From positions 351,999,087 through 352,063,086 of the forward strand of contig OZ010790.1 in assembly GCA_963932465.1 (NCBI GenBank): DNA of 64,000 nt, given 5' to 3'. Made by a program: the position numbers and the translations under genes. Numbering within the stretch: position 1 is the stretch's first letter; each line of letters starts with the position of its first letter. Of the stretch, positions 1 to 11,082 are shown piece by piece. The notes beneath the pieces are model-generated. The model ran no database searches, had not been told where the DNA came from, and saw nothing but the letters and a program-made list of their open reading frames with translations. The DNA comes from Maratus speciosus (Eukaryota; Arthropoda; Arachnida; Araneae; Salticidae).

Positions 1-10
1 ATTACTGCTG

Positions 11-1109
11 GTGGTAACCAAAGGGGGGGGGGATTTTATAAGTAGAGTACGAATATTATTCATACGGCAGACAGTTGAACAGTTCCGAACATATAATTTG
101 TTGAAAATTGCAAAACATGCTACCGAGAAGGACAAAATATTACAGTTGATGAATAATTGTTCCCAGCTAAAGAAAGATGTAAATTTACGCAATATATGTC
201 AAATAAACCGGAGAAATTTGGGATAAAATTTTGATTATCTGTTGACGTTGATACTAAATATGTACCTCTTGAATGGATTTCTATTTCTAGGAAAATATGA
301 AACCGCAAATCCTCAATTAAGTTTAACTGATTTATTTTCATGAAATTAACAGATCCCCATCTAAACAAAGGAAGGAATATTATGACAGACAACTATTTTA
401 CTAGCATCAAACTAGCAGAAATGCTAAAAGCTAAAAATACAACTTTGGTTGGCACAATGAAAAAGGAGAGAAAAGAAATTCCTATATCTTTGAAAAATAT
501 ACGTAGTACTCTTTATTATCTTTGAAAAATATGCGTAGTACTCTTTATTCATCGAAGATAGTGGAACATGACAATACGACCCTTACCATCTATCAAGCCA
601 AAATAAACAAAAATGTCTTTCTACTGCGCTCATTACATTGTACTGTCAAATCTGAAGACAGTCTCAAGAATTTCCCGATTCAATATAATACAACGCAACG
701 AAATATGGTGTGGATATTCGTAATCAGATGTGCCGAAAATCTTCTAGATGATGGCCTGTACATAACTTTTACAATATTTTGGATCATGCAGCTTTGAATG
801 CGATAATTTATCAAAGTGTAACAGGCAAGCTCGTTAGTAGAAGAGATTTTGTATTAAAATTAGGAGAGAAGTTAAGGATGGTTCTTATGGCTTTAAAAGT
901 CCCAAAGATCCTTCCTGAGTCTTAAGGAAAAACACGCGAAAATGAAGTAGATATAAAGAGAAAAATGTGTCAAGTACAGAGATGCAATGGAAACAAATCT
1001 CAAGAATTTTGCTGATCGTGTTCCAAAGTTGTGTCCAGATAATGCACTGGAAAAATTGTTAAAAAATATTTTTGTATCAACTACATTAATTCCTAATCCG
1101 TGTGTTTAA
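11..1109 (+). pseudogene. piggyBac-like transposase remnant (3' two thirds)
   Basis: Would encode a DDE_Tnp_1_7 (piggyBac/PGBD-type) cut-and-paste transposase acting on TTAA sites. Reading across frames, the piggyBac signatures occur in order: an ITVDE-like stretch (~140-160), a CKFTQYMSNKPEKFGIKF block (~180-230), SVDVDTKYVPLEW (~238-275), the GRN..TDNYFTS..LAE block with a catalytic aspartate (~372-420), TTLVGT (~440), and a final Cys-rich knuckle starting MCQVQRC (~964). At least three in-frame stops look like CAA to TAA or TGG to TGA changes. Frameshifts fall near 500 (a short tandem duplication of the ATACGTAGTACTCTTTAT type) and ~690-780. The N-terminal third lies left of the window. 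A dead copy; the family call is firm, the exact subfamily unknown. Confidence 0.85.
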
Positions 1110-1537
1110 TTTGGAGTATTTTAAGCATTAAATAAAATTCAAACGCAATGTTTTACATTCTAACCATTCAGCTACACTTATAGTGAAATAACGGAAACAA
1201 CAGAACACGTTTCTCATTTATGGATTTAGAGAGTGAATCATTCGGCGAGTAAGTAGATGAAAAAAAAATTATAAATTGTATTTTATTTTAATCAACATTA
1301 GTTTTAATTTGTGAAAACATTTACTTTAAATCAAGTTTTATATAAAATTAATGAGTTTTTTTGAGTAGTAGTAGTATGATGCAATTGATCGCCCTGTTGT
1401 CGTTACATATACAGTACTTTAAAAACTCAATAAATTATCAAGTAATATTAAATATAAAATACACGGAAATTACATATTTTTTCCAATGAATGGTATTTAC
1501 AATTGTTTTAGCGTTGTTATTTCAGTAGTTTGATCGT

Positions 1538-1601
1538 GGGGTCAAAATGACCCCTTCCCGCCGTTCTAGTAGCTAAGATTTTTCCGCCGTTCTAGTGTTA
1601 A
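1538..1601 (+). repeat. piggyBac-like right terminus (subterminal palindrome, TIR end, TTAA)
   Basis: A 17-bp palindrome GGGGTCAAAATGACCCC (1538-1554) is followed by two copies of a CCGCCGTTCTAG motif. The second runs into TGTTAA at ~1596-1601. Read inward from the TTAA (1598-1601), the end is TTAACACTAGAACGGCGG, the usual form of piggyBac ends. It sits about 490 bp beyond the transposase stop, so it is probably the 3' end of the same element. The left end is outside the window. Confidence 0.65.
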
Positions 1602-1848
1602 ACATGAAAAATATAACTGTCCGGGGACATTTCGCTTAACCAGGTCCGCTGACCCGGTAATCGGTTGAACCAGACGTCTCAGCACGTCTGCTTAGAAGCA
1701 CAGTCAAATGTCGTCTCATTCTTTTTACAAATTTAATTGTAAGTTCAGCAGTTTTTCGTAGGCTCAGAGGTTAAGGTTGATCGTCCAGAGCCTCATTTAA
1801 GAATTTCCTAGGTTTTGCAGTGCAGAGTTCAAATTCTGTCACCACAAA
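1602..1848 (+). repeat. tRNA-related dispersed repeat, copy 1 (SINE candidate)
   Basis: About 85% similar by eye to 7767-8017 over ~245 bp in the same orientation. It contains an A-box-like GGCTCAGAGGTTAAGG (from ~1761) and a B-box-like GAGTTCAAATTCT (~1825-1837). A GGCTC...GAGCC pair could form a D stem. This suggests a tRNA-derived SINE body. The repeat includes the TTAA at which the piggyBac element ends, so that transposon may have inserted into it. The alternative, that the two copies are decayed LTRs of the gypsy element between them, is weaker because the similarity stops near 1850. Confidence 0.5.
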
Positions 1849-2201
1849 TTCGACCTACCTGACAGGGCTGGGTCCTCCCAGTCACCATCTACTTTACGTA
1901 CCAGACTGGTACCGGACTATTTTTTCCAGAACGTATAATATGCACACAAAAAACACACAAACAATATAAAACAAAATAATAGTAAAATCAACCACTAAAT
2001 ACTAATGATCAAAAGTTTTCAGTCCTTAACCAATATTTTTAGAGTTTGATAAATAATAAAGCTTTTCTGCCTGTCACTTGGAAGCAGTTCTTTTCGCAGC
2101 TTATTCATAATAGTAAATATATATATATATATATTAATAATGCACAGTTTATATAAAAAAATAAAAAACACAAAAATCACTCAAAGCACAAATATTTCGT
2201 C

Positions 2202-3254
2202 TTAGACAGTAGAAGTCCAAGGCTTCATGTGATCTGCACCGCTTGTGGTCGCATATGGACCCTCAGGGTGTCCACCTTTGCTCACATTGTAGCGATCGTT
2301 TTTTTTTACTGCAGTAATCTCATAGGGACCAAGAAACTTAGGCTTTAGTTTGGTACCTGTTCCAAACTGTGTTTTTTGAACGGCCACCAAATCACCTAGT
2401 TTATATGTGTTGGCGTTTTTTCGCTTTTTGTTATACGCTTTCATATTTTCCTGTTGTATTTTTAATATGTTTTTCTTAGCTATTTCTCTATTCGAATTTC
2501 TTTCCGATATGAATGAATTTAATTCCTCATCATCTAACAGCGTTTTGATTTGCAGGACGGTTTTCTGCCGCAGTTTCGTTCCTGTCAGTAGTTCGATGGA
2601 TGTAAATTTTGTACTTCTCGCTACGGTACTATTCATGATACGTTGTACGGGCGTGACAAATTTGTACCATTTAGTGGGGGTCTTCTACGCTAAGTTTTGC
2701 CAAAATTGGATAAGAATTCGTTGCATTCGCTCTATTTGACCCTTTCCTCTAGGTATCCCTGTTGTTATCGGAATAGGCTCTATGTTCTCTTCCTTACAAT
2801 ATTTCTCAAACTCAGCAGAGGTGAATGCCGGTCCATTGTCGGTAATGATTCGCGACGGATTTCCGAAGATATGTCGTCAGGTTAACTTATCGATGACTTA
2901 TTTAGCGGCTGCAGTTTTGATGGGGTATAGACAAACGAATTTAGTAAATGCGTCCACAACAGTAAAAATATGATTGTAATTTTTATTTGTAGAAGGCATG
3001 GGACCAATGTGATCTATGCGATAGGTCTCGACGGGCATATTTTGTTTGGGGATCGGGTTTAACAGACCTTCTCATTTTCCTTGCTTTTTATTACAAAGTA
3101 TACACCCTATGCAGTTGGCAATGACTCTTTCAATTTGATTTCGTAATTGGGGTATACAATAATTTTCTATTAAAATTTCAGTTTTAGTCACTGCGTAATG
3201 TCCTTTGTTATGAACGTCGCGTATTATTTCCTTTTTCATATTGGTAGGAATCAT
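2202..3254 (-). pseudogene. Ty3/gypsy integrase remnant
   Basis: The N-terminal HHCC zinc-binding part is at 3072-3254 (H..H then CIGCILC). The core is read across frames at ~2640-3060 and has the second catalytic aspartate in TDNGPAF (~2840) and the glutamate in GKGQIER (~2745). The C-terminal part is an open frame at 2202-2636, with an NSTVARST..ELL block, a YKLGDLVAV motif and KPKFLGPYEI, typical of the gypsy chromatin-binding and SH3-like tail. The core lies between two open pieces and is interrupted by stops and shifts, so no functional enzyme is encoded. Confidence 0.85.
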
Positions 3255-3331
3255 CAGAAGTTCTCTGTCTGTTTCATCCTTGTATTCGATGGCGTTTCTT
3301 ATAAAATATTCAGAACATTCCTTTTTTTCGA

Positions 3332-3817
3332 TTAATTTTTTATCGCTTGCATCTGTTTATCTTCTTGTTGTGCATTCTTTATTTTTAATTGTAATTCATC
3401 ATGGGATCGGGTAATTATTAGTACTGTATTTCTACTCAATGCGTCTACATGTTTCATTTGGGATCCTGATAGGTAGGCAATTTCATAATCAAATCCCTGT
3501 ATGAATAGGACCCATCTGGCTACTTTTGGCGTAATGTTTTTTTTGTCCATTCTCTTTTGAAACGCTGAACAATCTGTCACAATTTTAAATCTCGTGCCTA
3601 ATAAGTAGTTTCGGAATTTTTAAACCGATTCTATTACCTCGAGAGTTTCCAATTCGAAACTTGAATATTTTGCTTCAGTAGTTCTGGTTTTACGGCTCAT
3701 GTAATGAATAGGATGTAAGTTTTTGTTCTCATCTTCTTGTAGTAGGACAGTACCAAAACCTATGGCGCTTGAATCGGTGTGCAATTATAGTCTAGCGCCT
3801 CGTCGGAATGTATACAA
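3332..3817 (-). pseudogene. Ty3/gypsy RNase H remnant
   Basis: The 5' part (3590-3800) reads TDSSAIGFGTVLLQ, then YMSRKT and the KYSSFELETLEVI block that carries the family's glutamate. The 3' part (3332-3580) reads VTDCSAFQK, ARWVLFIQGFDYEI and the terminal HVDALSR motif, all classic RNase H positions of Ty3/gypsy pol. A stop separates the halves near 3620, and a 1-base shift lies near 3780. The right-hand edge is cut exactly by the inverted-arm transposon. Confidence 0.85.
3810..3817. repeat. Left 8-bp target-site duplication (GTATACAA)
   Basis: GTATACAA immediately precedes TAGGGTGGGCC and recurs exactly at 5936-5943 after GGCCCACCCTA. Removing one copy and the element rejoins the gypsy RT/RNase H boundary. 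Confidence 0.9.
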
Positions 3818-4437
3818 TAGGGTGGGCCGAAAAAAACTTTTTTTTTTATTTTCGATGATGGGTAGTGCGGAAAAGTGGCCACTAGTGGTACCAAGTTCAC
3901 ACAAAAACTTTGAGATTTTTAGGACAATTCCTATATTTGCCGCTTTTGGCTTGAAGTTTTGCTAAAAGGTTGATTTTTGAACTTTTTTAGCAAAAATTTT
4001 AAAAATGTTAAATTAAACTTATTGTAATCGTATTTACTTGAAAATGCATATTTAATGTTCCAAATGTATAAATAAGCTCTGATAATGTATTATTTAATTA
4101 CTATGTGTATTTTAAATTAGACGATTTTTATAGCCTTTTCGAGTTTAAGTGAGCAAAAGTTGCATGTATTGTTTGAATCTTTCAACGGTTTCTCTCTTTT
4201 GTCTTCTTTATGTCCCTTGGTCTTCCTTATTATTTTCGATGATTTAAGGGTCATATATTTGGGTGACGGACAGCAGAATTCCTCAGAAACAGATCTGGAA
4301 GGAGAGAAGGGGGTGAGGCGAGAACTTAAGCAGTGACTCATCGTGATGTTGGGTGAGTGGAGGAGGAAATACAAGAGGGGAGAAAGTGCTATAGGGGATG
4401 CTTATTATTTTTCAGTGCTCGGTTTCCCTGTGACATT
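3818..4437 (+). repeat. Left inverted arm of the long-armed transposon
   Basis: Reverse-complement of 5312-5935 along its full length, ending at the shared TTATTATT-TTCAGTGCTC and GTTTCCCTG stretches. ORFs seen in either arm are mirror images of one another and are not taken as genes. Confidence 0.9.
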
Positions 4438-4539
4438 TGTTCAGTGCAAAAGTAAAACCTTTTTCTCGTTCAATGCATTTCTTTTTGGATCGTTTAACGT
4501 GCCTTTACAGTGTTTTGTGCGTTTTATTACGACGAGTTT

Positions 4540-5330
4540 AGAAATGGCTAGTGCAAAAGTTCATGATCATGTAAAGACATGTGATAGCGTGAAAAATAGC
4601 CATTTTGGGGCACCATGCAAATTGAAAGGCAATTGCCAACTATTGCTGACAACATGCGCCACTACTATTGGTTGCAAAGCGATATAGAAGAAAATCGAGA
4701 TATTTATCTTCAACTAGTGGATGATATTATTAAAATGGTAGGTGAAAAAGTTTCCGAAATCTGAATAAAATCTTCCATACCATTGGTTTCCAAACGAACA
4801 ATTAACGGAAAGATTAAAAACTATTACAATGAGTGTAGAGCATTGGAGAAATCTTGTAATCATACGGACTTTAAAGGCAAGGCTCCTGCGAAGATTTCGT
4901 ACGAAATGCGGAAACCTCTCTCTTTGACATTGCAGCTTGTAAGTGTAGAGGCTTGAACAATTGTAGCTGCGACATCAGACATAAAGTTCCACATAGGGAG
5001 GTGAACTTCTTGAAGGATCAAATAACTGTTCGAAAAATGTTTATCGGAAATATTGATTTAAAAACAAGCAAAACTCTTGCAAACAAAATATCGCGGAAAA
5101 TGAAAAGGGATACAATTTCAACGAGGAATAGTGGTTCTGCGACAAAGCCTTCAACGAGTGGAGTTAGATCCAGATGGAAGACAGTTATATTTTTGGAAGA
5201 TTCAAGTAGTGGGAGCTTTCAAGCAAGCAGTTCGACTGAATCTGAATTTGAACCAGGCCCTTCAAAGCCAAACACTCCTGAACGCATATTCCTGTCTCAC
5301 ACAGCGTCCGCCATGTCTCAGGGAAACTGA
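4540..5330 (+). pseudogene. Transposon-borne protein with a CxC...CxC motif (function unknown, frameshifted)
   Basis: Lies between the arms. Pieces in more than one frame make a coherent product: an N-terminal part (~4630-4760, PTIADNMRHYY), a helical middle (~4775-4910, KRTINGKIKNYYNE), then FDIAACKCRGLNNCSCDIR (~4927-4985) and VPHREVNFLKDQITVRKMF in the open frame 4953-5330. A Ser-rich acidic tail runs into the right arm and stops at 5330. A TGA near 4762 and a shift near 4920 break it. The FDIA.CKC...CxC..K.VP..E..FL.DQ.T.RKM pattern resembles uncharacterised proteins I associate with invertebrate genomes (recollection, not a search). The Cys pairs suggest metal binding. No DDE domain is seen. 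Confidence 0.6.
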
Positions 5331-5935
5331 GCACTGAAAATAATAAGCATCCCTTATCGCACTTTCTCCCCTCTTGTATTTCCTCCTTCACTCCCCCAAC
5401 ATCGCGATGAGTCACTGCGTTCGCTTAAGTTCTCGCTTCACCCCCTTCTCTCCTTTCAGATCTGTTTCTGAGGGATTCTGCTGACCGTTACCAAAATATA
5501 TGACCCTTAATGCATCGAAAAAAATAAGGAAAACCAAGGGACATAAACAAGACAAAAGAGAGAAACCGTTAAAAGATTCAAACAATACATGCAACTTTTG
5601 CTCACGTAAACGCGAAAAGGCTATAAAAATCGTCTAATTTAAAATACACATAGCAATTAAATAATACATTATCAGAGCTTATTTATACATTTGGAACATT
5701 AAATATGCCTTTTCAAGTAAATACGATTAAAATAAGTTTAATTTAACATTTTTAAAATTTTTGCTAAAAAAGTTCAAAAATCAGCCTTTTAGCAAAACTT
5801 CAAGCCAAAAGCGGCAAATATAGGAATTGTCCTAAAAATCTCAAATTTTCTGTGTGAACTTGGTGCCACTAGTGGCCACTTTTCCGCACTACCCATCATC
5901 GAAAATAAAAAAAAAGTTTTTTTCGGCCCACCCTA
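5312..5935 (-). repeat. Right inverted arm of the long-armed transposon
   Basis: Mirror copy of 3818-4437. The terminal ~100 bp, including the GATGGGTAGTGCGGAAAAGT stretch of the left arm, is nearly identical between arms. Confidence 0.9.
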
Positions 5936-5943
5936 GTATACAA
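5936..5943. repeat. Right 8-bp target-site duplication (GTATACAA)
   Basis: Exact match to 3810-3817. Confidence 0.9.
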
Positions 5944-6790
5944 TACTGGGGGGTTAAATAGTTTTTCTTTAAGAGTCTCAAAAGCTTGTTTCTCGAGGAT
6001 TCCAAATTTAACTGTATTTCCCGCTTTTAATAAATCACTTAAAGGTCTGTCTATAGTTGCATAATGCGGGATGTATTTTCTGAAATAAGAAGTTAGACTC
6101 AAGAAACTGTGTAATTGTTTAAGGGTGCGGGGTTCAGGAAAATTCTTTACTGCCAAAGTTTTGGCTTCCGAGGGCCTAGTAGTTCTATTTTCGATAATAT
6201 AGCATAAAAATTCAATTTTCTGTTTAAGAAATTGGCATTTTGCAAAATTAAATTCAAGTCCGTAATCCGATGAAACTTCTAGGATGCGTTTCAGTTTTAA
6301 AAGCGCTTCTTCCTCAGTATCTGCAAGTGTATGACATCGTCTAAGTAAATTAATAATACTTTTTCTTTAATTAACTGTTTAGAAAGATCTTGAATATATC
6401 TCTGAAATTGTTGCGGGGCAATCGATAATCCGATTGGAAGCTTTAAATATTCGTACTGGGAGTTATGCATGACAAATGCTGTATATTTCCTACTCTCTTC
6501 TGCAACGTCTATATGAAAAAAAACATTTTTTAAATCCAATGTAGTGATGACCTTCGCTTTCTCAATGTTATCCAAAACTTCTTCTATTCTTGGCAAAGGA
6601 AAATTATCTCTAATTATTTTTTTATTTAAGGTTTTATAGTCTACAGAAAGTCTCCAAGAGTTATCGTTCTTTTACGCTAACACTATAGGCGATGAATAAT
6701 TTGAGTTACTCTCAGTTATAATACCCATTTGCAACCCTTCTTGTATTTGTTTGTCTACAAATGCCTGTTCTGGATATGCTATTCTACGCG
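5944..6790 (-). pseudogene. Ty3/gypsy reverse transcriptase remnant
   Basis: The catalytic box YLDDV is intact near 6340-6355. Upstream are ITTLDLKNVFFHI (normally G where V stands) and LPIGLSIAPQQFQRYI; downstream are FPEPRTLKQLHSFLSLTSYFRKYIPHY and LSDLLKAG (5944-6156). Upstream motifs SSPIVLA and DYKTLNKK are seen at ~6620-6720 but contain a stop. A shift falls between the catalytic piece (ends 6297) and the thumb piece. The right-hand side continues into the linker. Not functional. Confidence 0.85.
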
Positions 6791-6794
6791 GTCG

Positions 6795-7670
6795 TTACGC
6801 AATCGGAATATCGTCAGTTAGTTTTATATTTACTTTTAACTCTGTGTCCTTAACCTTGTTTGGCTTATAATTAGTGATCAGTTCCGTTAACTCTCTCTTA
6901 ATAGTATTGTTTGTAATATGACTTAGCTCAACTTCCTGAAAATTAATAGAATTAGCTGTCTCAGCTAAATAAATATCTGTGGTTATCGGTAAGTCTAACT
7001 GTGGGATGGAAGATTGTTCACTTTCTAGCAAACAATTTTTATCAGAGCTTAATTGCATGTTTATTTTTTCACTAAAGTTGAAAGCTGTTTCATTTTGATT
7101 AGTTTGTTTCTTTCTCACCAATTCAGCTGTCGCAATCCTTTTTCCTATAGTGGGATTGTTTTGATTTTCTGACCGCAACATCGCATGAAATCTGGGTGTG
7201 ACATAGCTGACGCATCTGATGTTCGTCATGAATGTTTTGTTTCTTGCGGGAAAGCAGTGATGTTATTTACCCTAACTTCCTTCAATTTTCGTTTCCCCGT
7301 ATTTTGCAATTGTTTTTCCGAAAATTGAAATTTACCTGTTTCAAAAAGTTATTTCCTAAAATTATGGGATGGTTAAATTTTTTTACGATGTATAAATCTG
7401 CATTCACTGTGTAACCATCTATTTCAATTTTTACGGTCGTAAATCCTATGGGTGTTATTTGACTACCACCAATACCTGATATAACCAAATCGTTTTCATG
7501 CAATTTAAGGCATCCCAGGGATGTATAAGTATCGTTAATACACATATTGACATCACTTCCTGTATCAATTAAAGCATCCATATTTTTTCCTAAAATCCTC
7601 ACACTTTTTATTATTTTATCCACTGGGTTTGAGTTATTGTTTACGGCAGCATTTGCATTTTTAGGAGAAT
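6795..7670 (-). pseudogene. Ty3/gypsy protease and protease-RT linker
   Basis: 7282-7623 is a retropepsin-type aspartic protease with ALIDTGSDVNM (the DTG active site is intact) and a terminal HPIILGNNFL flap/core motif, as in gypsy proteases. 6795-7229 is the acidic linker that in this family leads to the RT. It ends with VNIKLTDDIPIA just before an Arg-rich RRIAYPEQAF-like start of RT. A stop and shift near 7230-7280 separate the two. The sequence to the right (7680 on) no longer looks like gag. Confidence 0.75.
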
Positions 7671-7766
7671 TATTTGTACACTGGTCAGACCTGGAGGAAA
7701 TCTTATCACTTTAATATTCTTGGATATGTGGATGAAAATATTTACATATGGGGTATTTACATTCAT

Positions 7767-8017
7767 GTTAAACATGAAAAATATAGCTCGCCAGTGACAT
7801 TCTGCTTACCCAGGTCCGCTGACCCGGTATTCGGTCGAATCAGACGTCTCAGCACTTCTGCTTACAAGCACAGTCAAATCCTGTCTCATTCTTTTCCATA
7901 AATTTGATTGTAATTTCAGCAGTTTTTCGTACTCTCAGAGGTTGAAGTTGATCGTCCAGAGCCTCATATAAGACTTTGCTAGGCTTTGCAGTGCAGAGTT
8001 CAAATTCTGTCTCCACA
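7767..8017 (+). repeat. tRNA-related dispersed repeat, copy 2 (SINE candidate)
   Basis: Second copy of the repeat at 1602-1848, starting with the same TGTTAAACATGAAAAATATA. Here the TTAA is uninterrupted, so this copy resembles the empty site for the piggyBac end seen in copy 1. The A-box-like region is near 7933 and the B-box-like region near 7996-8008. Similarity ends at a CCACA just before 8020. No target duplication found. Confidence 0.5.
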
Positions 8018-8019
8018 TA

Positions 8020-9255
8020 TATAACATTTAAAAGTAATTTTGAGGTTGTTTTATATTATATGTAATTAATTTTTATTATTTACTATTTATTTTTTATTTC
8101 TTGGAACAACATTTTGTTTAATTTTTTAAAGTTTTATATGGAAATGTGCTGGAAGATTTACGATATTACAAAATCATTTCAGAGCAAAATTCCTGATTCT
8201 ACTGGCTCGAAACTCATGTATTCTGTGTTCACATGTTCCTGTTATTTTTTTTTTATCTAACAGTTCGTAATTTACAAAGCAGCAAAAAATTTGTAATTTT
8301 AAAACTATACAGATGTACTTCTTGATACACTGCATTTTTGTCTTTCACAAAAATAAGTGCACTACAGCCTTAAAATGATTTAAATATTTAGTATTTAGTC
8401 ATTTAAACATTAAATTTTTATGTAATAACTACAGCACTTAATAATTTAAACAACACTTATAAAAATAATGAATACTACTAAGAGGTTGTCGATATTAACA
8501 GAAAACTTGAAATATGATCACGAATATTGTAAACGTACAAAAAATTCTTTTCGCTTTACTTCATTATCCAAATTAATTCTTATCCGTTAAAACACAATCT
8601 TAAAAGAAGATTTGAACAAAAAGCGCTCAGTGCGTTTACTTTCATATATACGCATAAAGTCTCTATAGAATTCTCTAAAATATATCCTAAATACAATTTC
8701 TTTGGCTTTGATCTAATAAATTGCTTCCAACAAAATTAAGAAAAGTCATTGTTTCTGCTGGTCTACATTGAGGCAGTGACAAAGGGCTTGAATCATATTG
8801 AAATCTCATTCTTTGAATCTTAAAGCAAATGAAAAGTCTTAGCTTGCCGACCTACAGAATCCTCAACTTTAAACTAATGCAGTATTAGAAAGGAAATATT
8901 TTATATAAGGTGCAATTCTCAAAAAGTAGATTGTTAATAGCTTAGTCTTCATGTACATGAGTTTAGAACTAAGTGCAAGCACTTCTTGTGCTCTTTGCAC
9001 AACATCTGTTGTTATCAAATGGCTGCCGGGAGGATATATATTTTTAATGTTAAAAGTTCACTTGAATAGATTAACAACTTCATAATAGCTACAGTTGTAG
9101 GGCTGTTATAGTATATATTTTGAAGTCTCACGTGACATCATCCAATAATTATGCTTTATGTTAATACAAGTACAAGCAATGAATGTTCATTTATTTGAAG
9201 AAAACGTTCTAAAGATCGCATGCAAAGAAATTCGAGTTATAAGCTATTTCTGAAG

Positions 9256-9299
<44 letters not shown>

Positions 9300-10229
9300 A
9301 GAAACACCTTGTTTGATGAAATTAGTTAGATTTTTTACTAGCGTTTCTTTTTAACGCTAATTTATTATTAGCATCCAGCTCAGTATATGCAAAAGGCAAA
9401 TCCGAAGTAACTCATAAAAATCTCTTATAATCGAATTATTCTTACAAGGAAGGTATTTTTAGAGGGCATACTCAGAATATTTTGAAAAATGATACTAATT
9501 AAACAACTTATGTATGTAAAAATGGATCAGTCAAATTTAACGGCGGAATTGCATTAGAAAGTTTGCAAAAAAATAAAATAAATTTCGAGTATTTTTCGTG
9601 AAAAGACAAAAGCGTCACGCGATTTGTCGAGCAGTACTTTTCTTCGTCAAAACAAACGATTTTGATGCACCTGAAAATTGCTTGTTAATTGATTTTATTA
9701 TGCGTGTAAATAGTATTTAATGAATATCAACTTACACAGTGAGAGAGTTTAATAAATACATTTTTAAGTACATATTTATGTTGCTTGTTATTTAATTTTA
9801 TTACTTTAAAAATATTTTCATTTATAAAAAACTTTTTTCATATATTTAATCGTATTCCAAAATAAAGGCAAGATGAAAAATGCTGCAGTTATTCATTTTA
9901 ATATCAAAGAAGTCGTTGTTTCCATAGCAATAAAATTGAATAGACAGTTCTCAATTGGACATATTTTGAGATTCATTTTTGAGATTCATTTAAATTTTGT
10001 TTTAATTCATAAAATTTGATAGTTAACTTTCATTATAAGCATATATATATGAAAACACTATACATAAATCGAACTAAAACAGACAAAACTGAAGTTATTT
10101 ACATTAAATTTATTTAAAAAATTTCGTTATGAAACATTTTTATCTTAAAGAGTATTTGACATAGAAAATATTTTTTTGAAATTTTACTTCATTGCCAACT
10201 GGTGATAAACCGAGAAATATTGAAATTTT

Positions 10230-10262
<33 letters not shown>

Positions 10263-11080
10263 GGACGTTCTATTGAGTTTCCAGGGATTTTGTTTATAAA
10301 TATATCTATCCTCATGAGTCGAACATTCTATATTTTTTTTCAAATTTTTCGGAGTATGCCTGTATGGAGACCTTCCTTGTTAGAGTAAACTGGAAACCTA
10401 AGATTTATCGTTCGAATTAAAGAAGAGACACTACAGTTCAATGTTGGTCTTCTAAATACGTCACAAAAGTCATAGGGGTCAAGTAAAACAAAAACATGAA
10501 ATGAAAATTCAACTATTCAGAACGCATATGTGTACAATTGTTCTATAGATAATCTGGGTGGCTTCATACGAGAAATAAAATTTTATTGGTTGAGACATTT
10601 TGGACAAAAACTTAGCAAGCCAGAATCTACCACCACGGTAATGCTGGTTGACTTGCCTCTTAATCGAACTCATCCAGCCGTTTATTATTGCGGGTGCCAT
10701 ATTTCGGAGAAACATTAAAGAATGTGCGCAAGTATACCTCCGTTGATTAAAAAAATATAATGTATAAAAAAAATGTATAAATCATCGATATTTATATATT
10801 TTTAAATATTTTTGTATTTAATTCTGAAGCTCAAAAACATTTTAAAAGTTCTAAAAACTGTCGAAATCTAACTACCATGTGCCCCTCCCCTCCCCCCCCC
10901 CCCCCCAAAAAAAAAAGAAAAAGAAATTATGTTGTAGAATAACAGATGTACATATTTAGAAAACGGTCTTAAATAAAATCTTCTTTAAGAAAACTCGCTT
11001 AGAGTATACGCTGAAAGTAGAAACTGGTGCAACCACTCTTACTAGTACTGTTTTATGTTATCAAATTTTCTAACAATTTG
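8020..11080. other. AT-rich intergenic stretch, no supported gene
   Basis: Contains an (AT)n run (~9258-9294), a T30 run (10231-10260) and a C-rich run followed by A's (~10887-10915). Short ORFs at 10140-10343 and 10509-10718 have no recognisable motif and overlap low-complexity sequence or each other on opposite strands. Confidence 0.6.
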
Positions 11081-11082
11081 AA

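Larger units (their letters stand above)
3818..5935. mobile_element. 2.1-kb DNA transposon with ~620-bp inverted arms and 8-bp TSD
   Basis: The ends are TAGGGTGGGCC...GGCCCACCCTA. The arms at 3818-4437 and 5312-5935 are inverted copies, with only scattered differences by eye. They enclose ~870 bp of unique sequence. The exact 8-bp duplication fits hAT, P or Merlin-like chemistry; the TAGGG end is compatible with hAT. No transposase domain is visible. The central region holds a broken ORF for a CxC-motif protein (see 4540-5330). It is either a non-autonomous carrier of a captured gene or a family whose own protein I cannot name. Confidence 0.9.
2202..7680 (-). mobile_element. Decayed Ty3/gypsy retrotransposon (pol only), split by a DNA transposon
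   Basis: From right to left on the minus strand come aspartic protease, linker, reverse transcriptase, RNase H, integrase zinc domain, integrase core and integrase C-terminus, the standard Ty3/gypsy (Metaviridae-type) order. Gag is missing and the sequence loses gypsy character near 7680, so the copy is 5'-truncated. No LTRs were identified. Several stops and frameshifts break pol. A 2118-bp DNA transposon (3818-5935) lies between RT and RNase H, flanked by an 8-bp duplication of gypsy sequence. The insertion therefore came after the gypsy copy. Confidence 0.85.

Noticed and set aside
4117..5594. Several ORFs of 60-90 aa in the inverted arms at 4117-4374, 5185-5415 and 5412-5594
   Set aside because: Mirror images or shadows within the transposon arms rather than independent genes.
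10509..10718. Opposite-strand ORFs (68 and 62 aa)
   Set aside because: Both strands open over the same span without a motif or context; cannot be supported.
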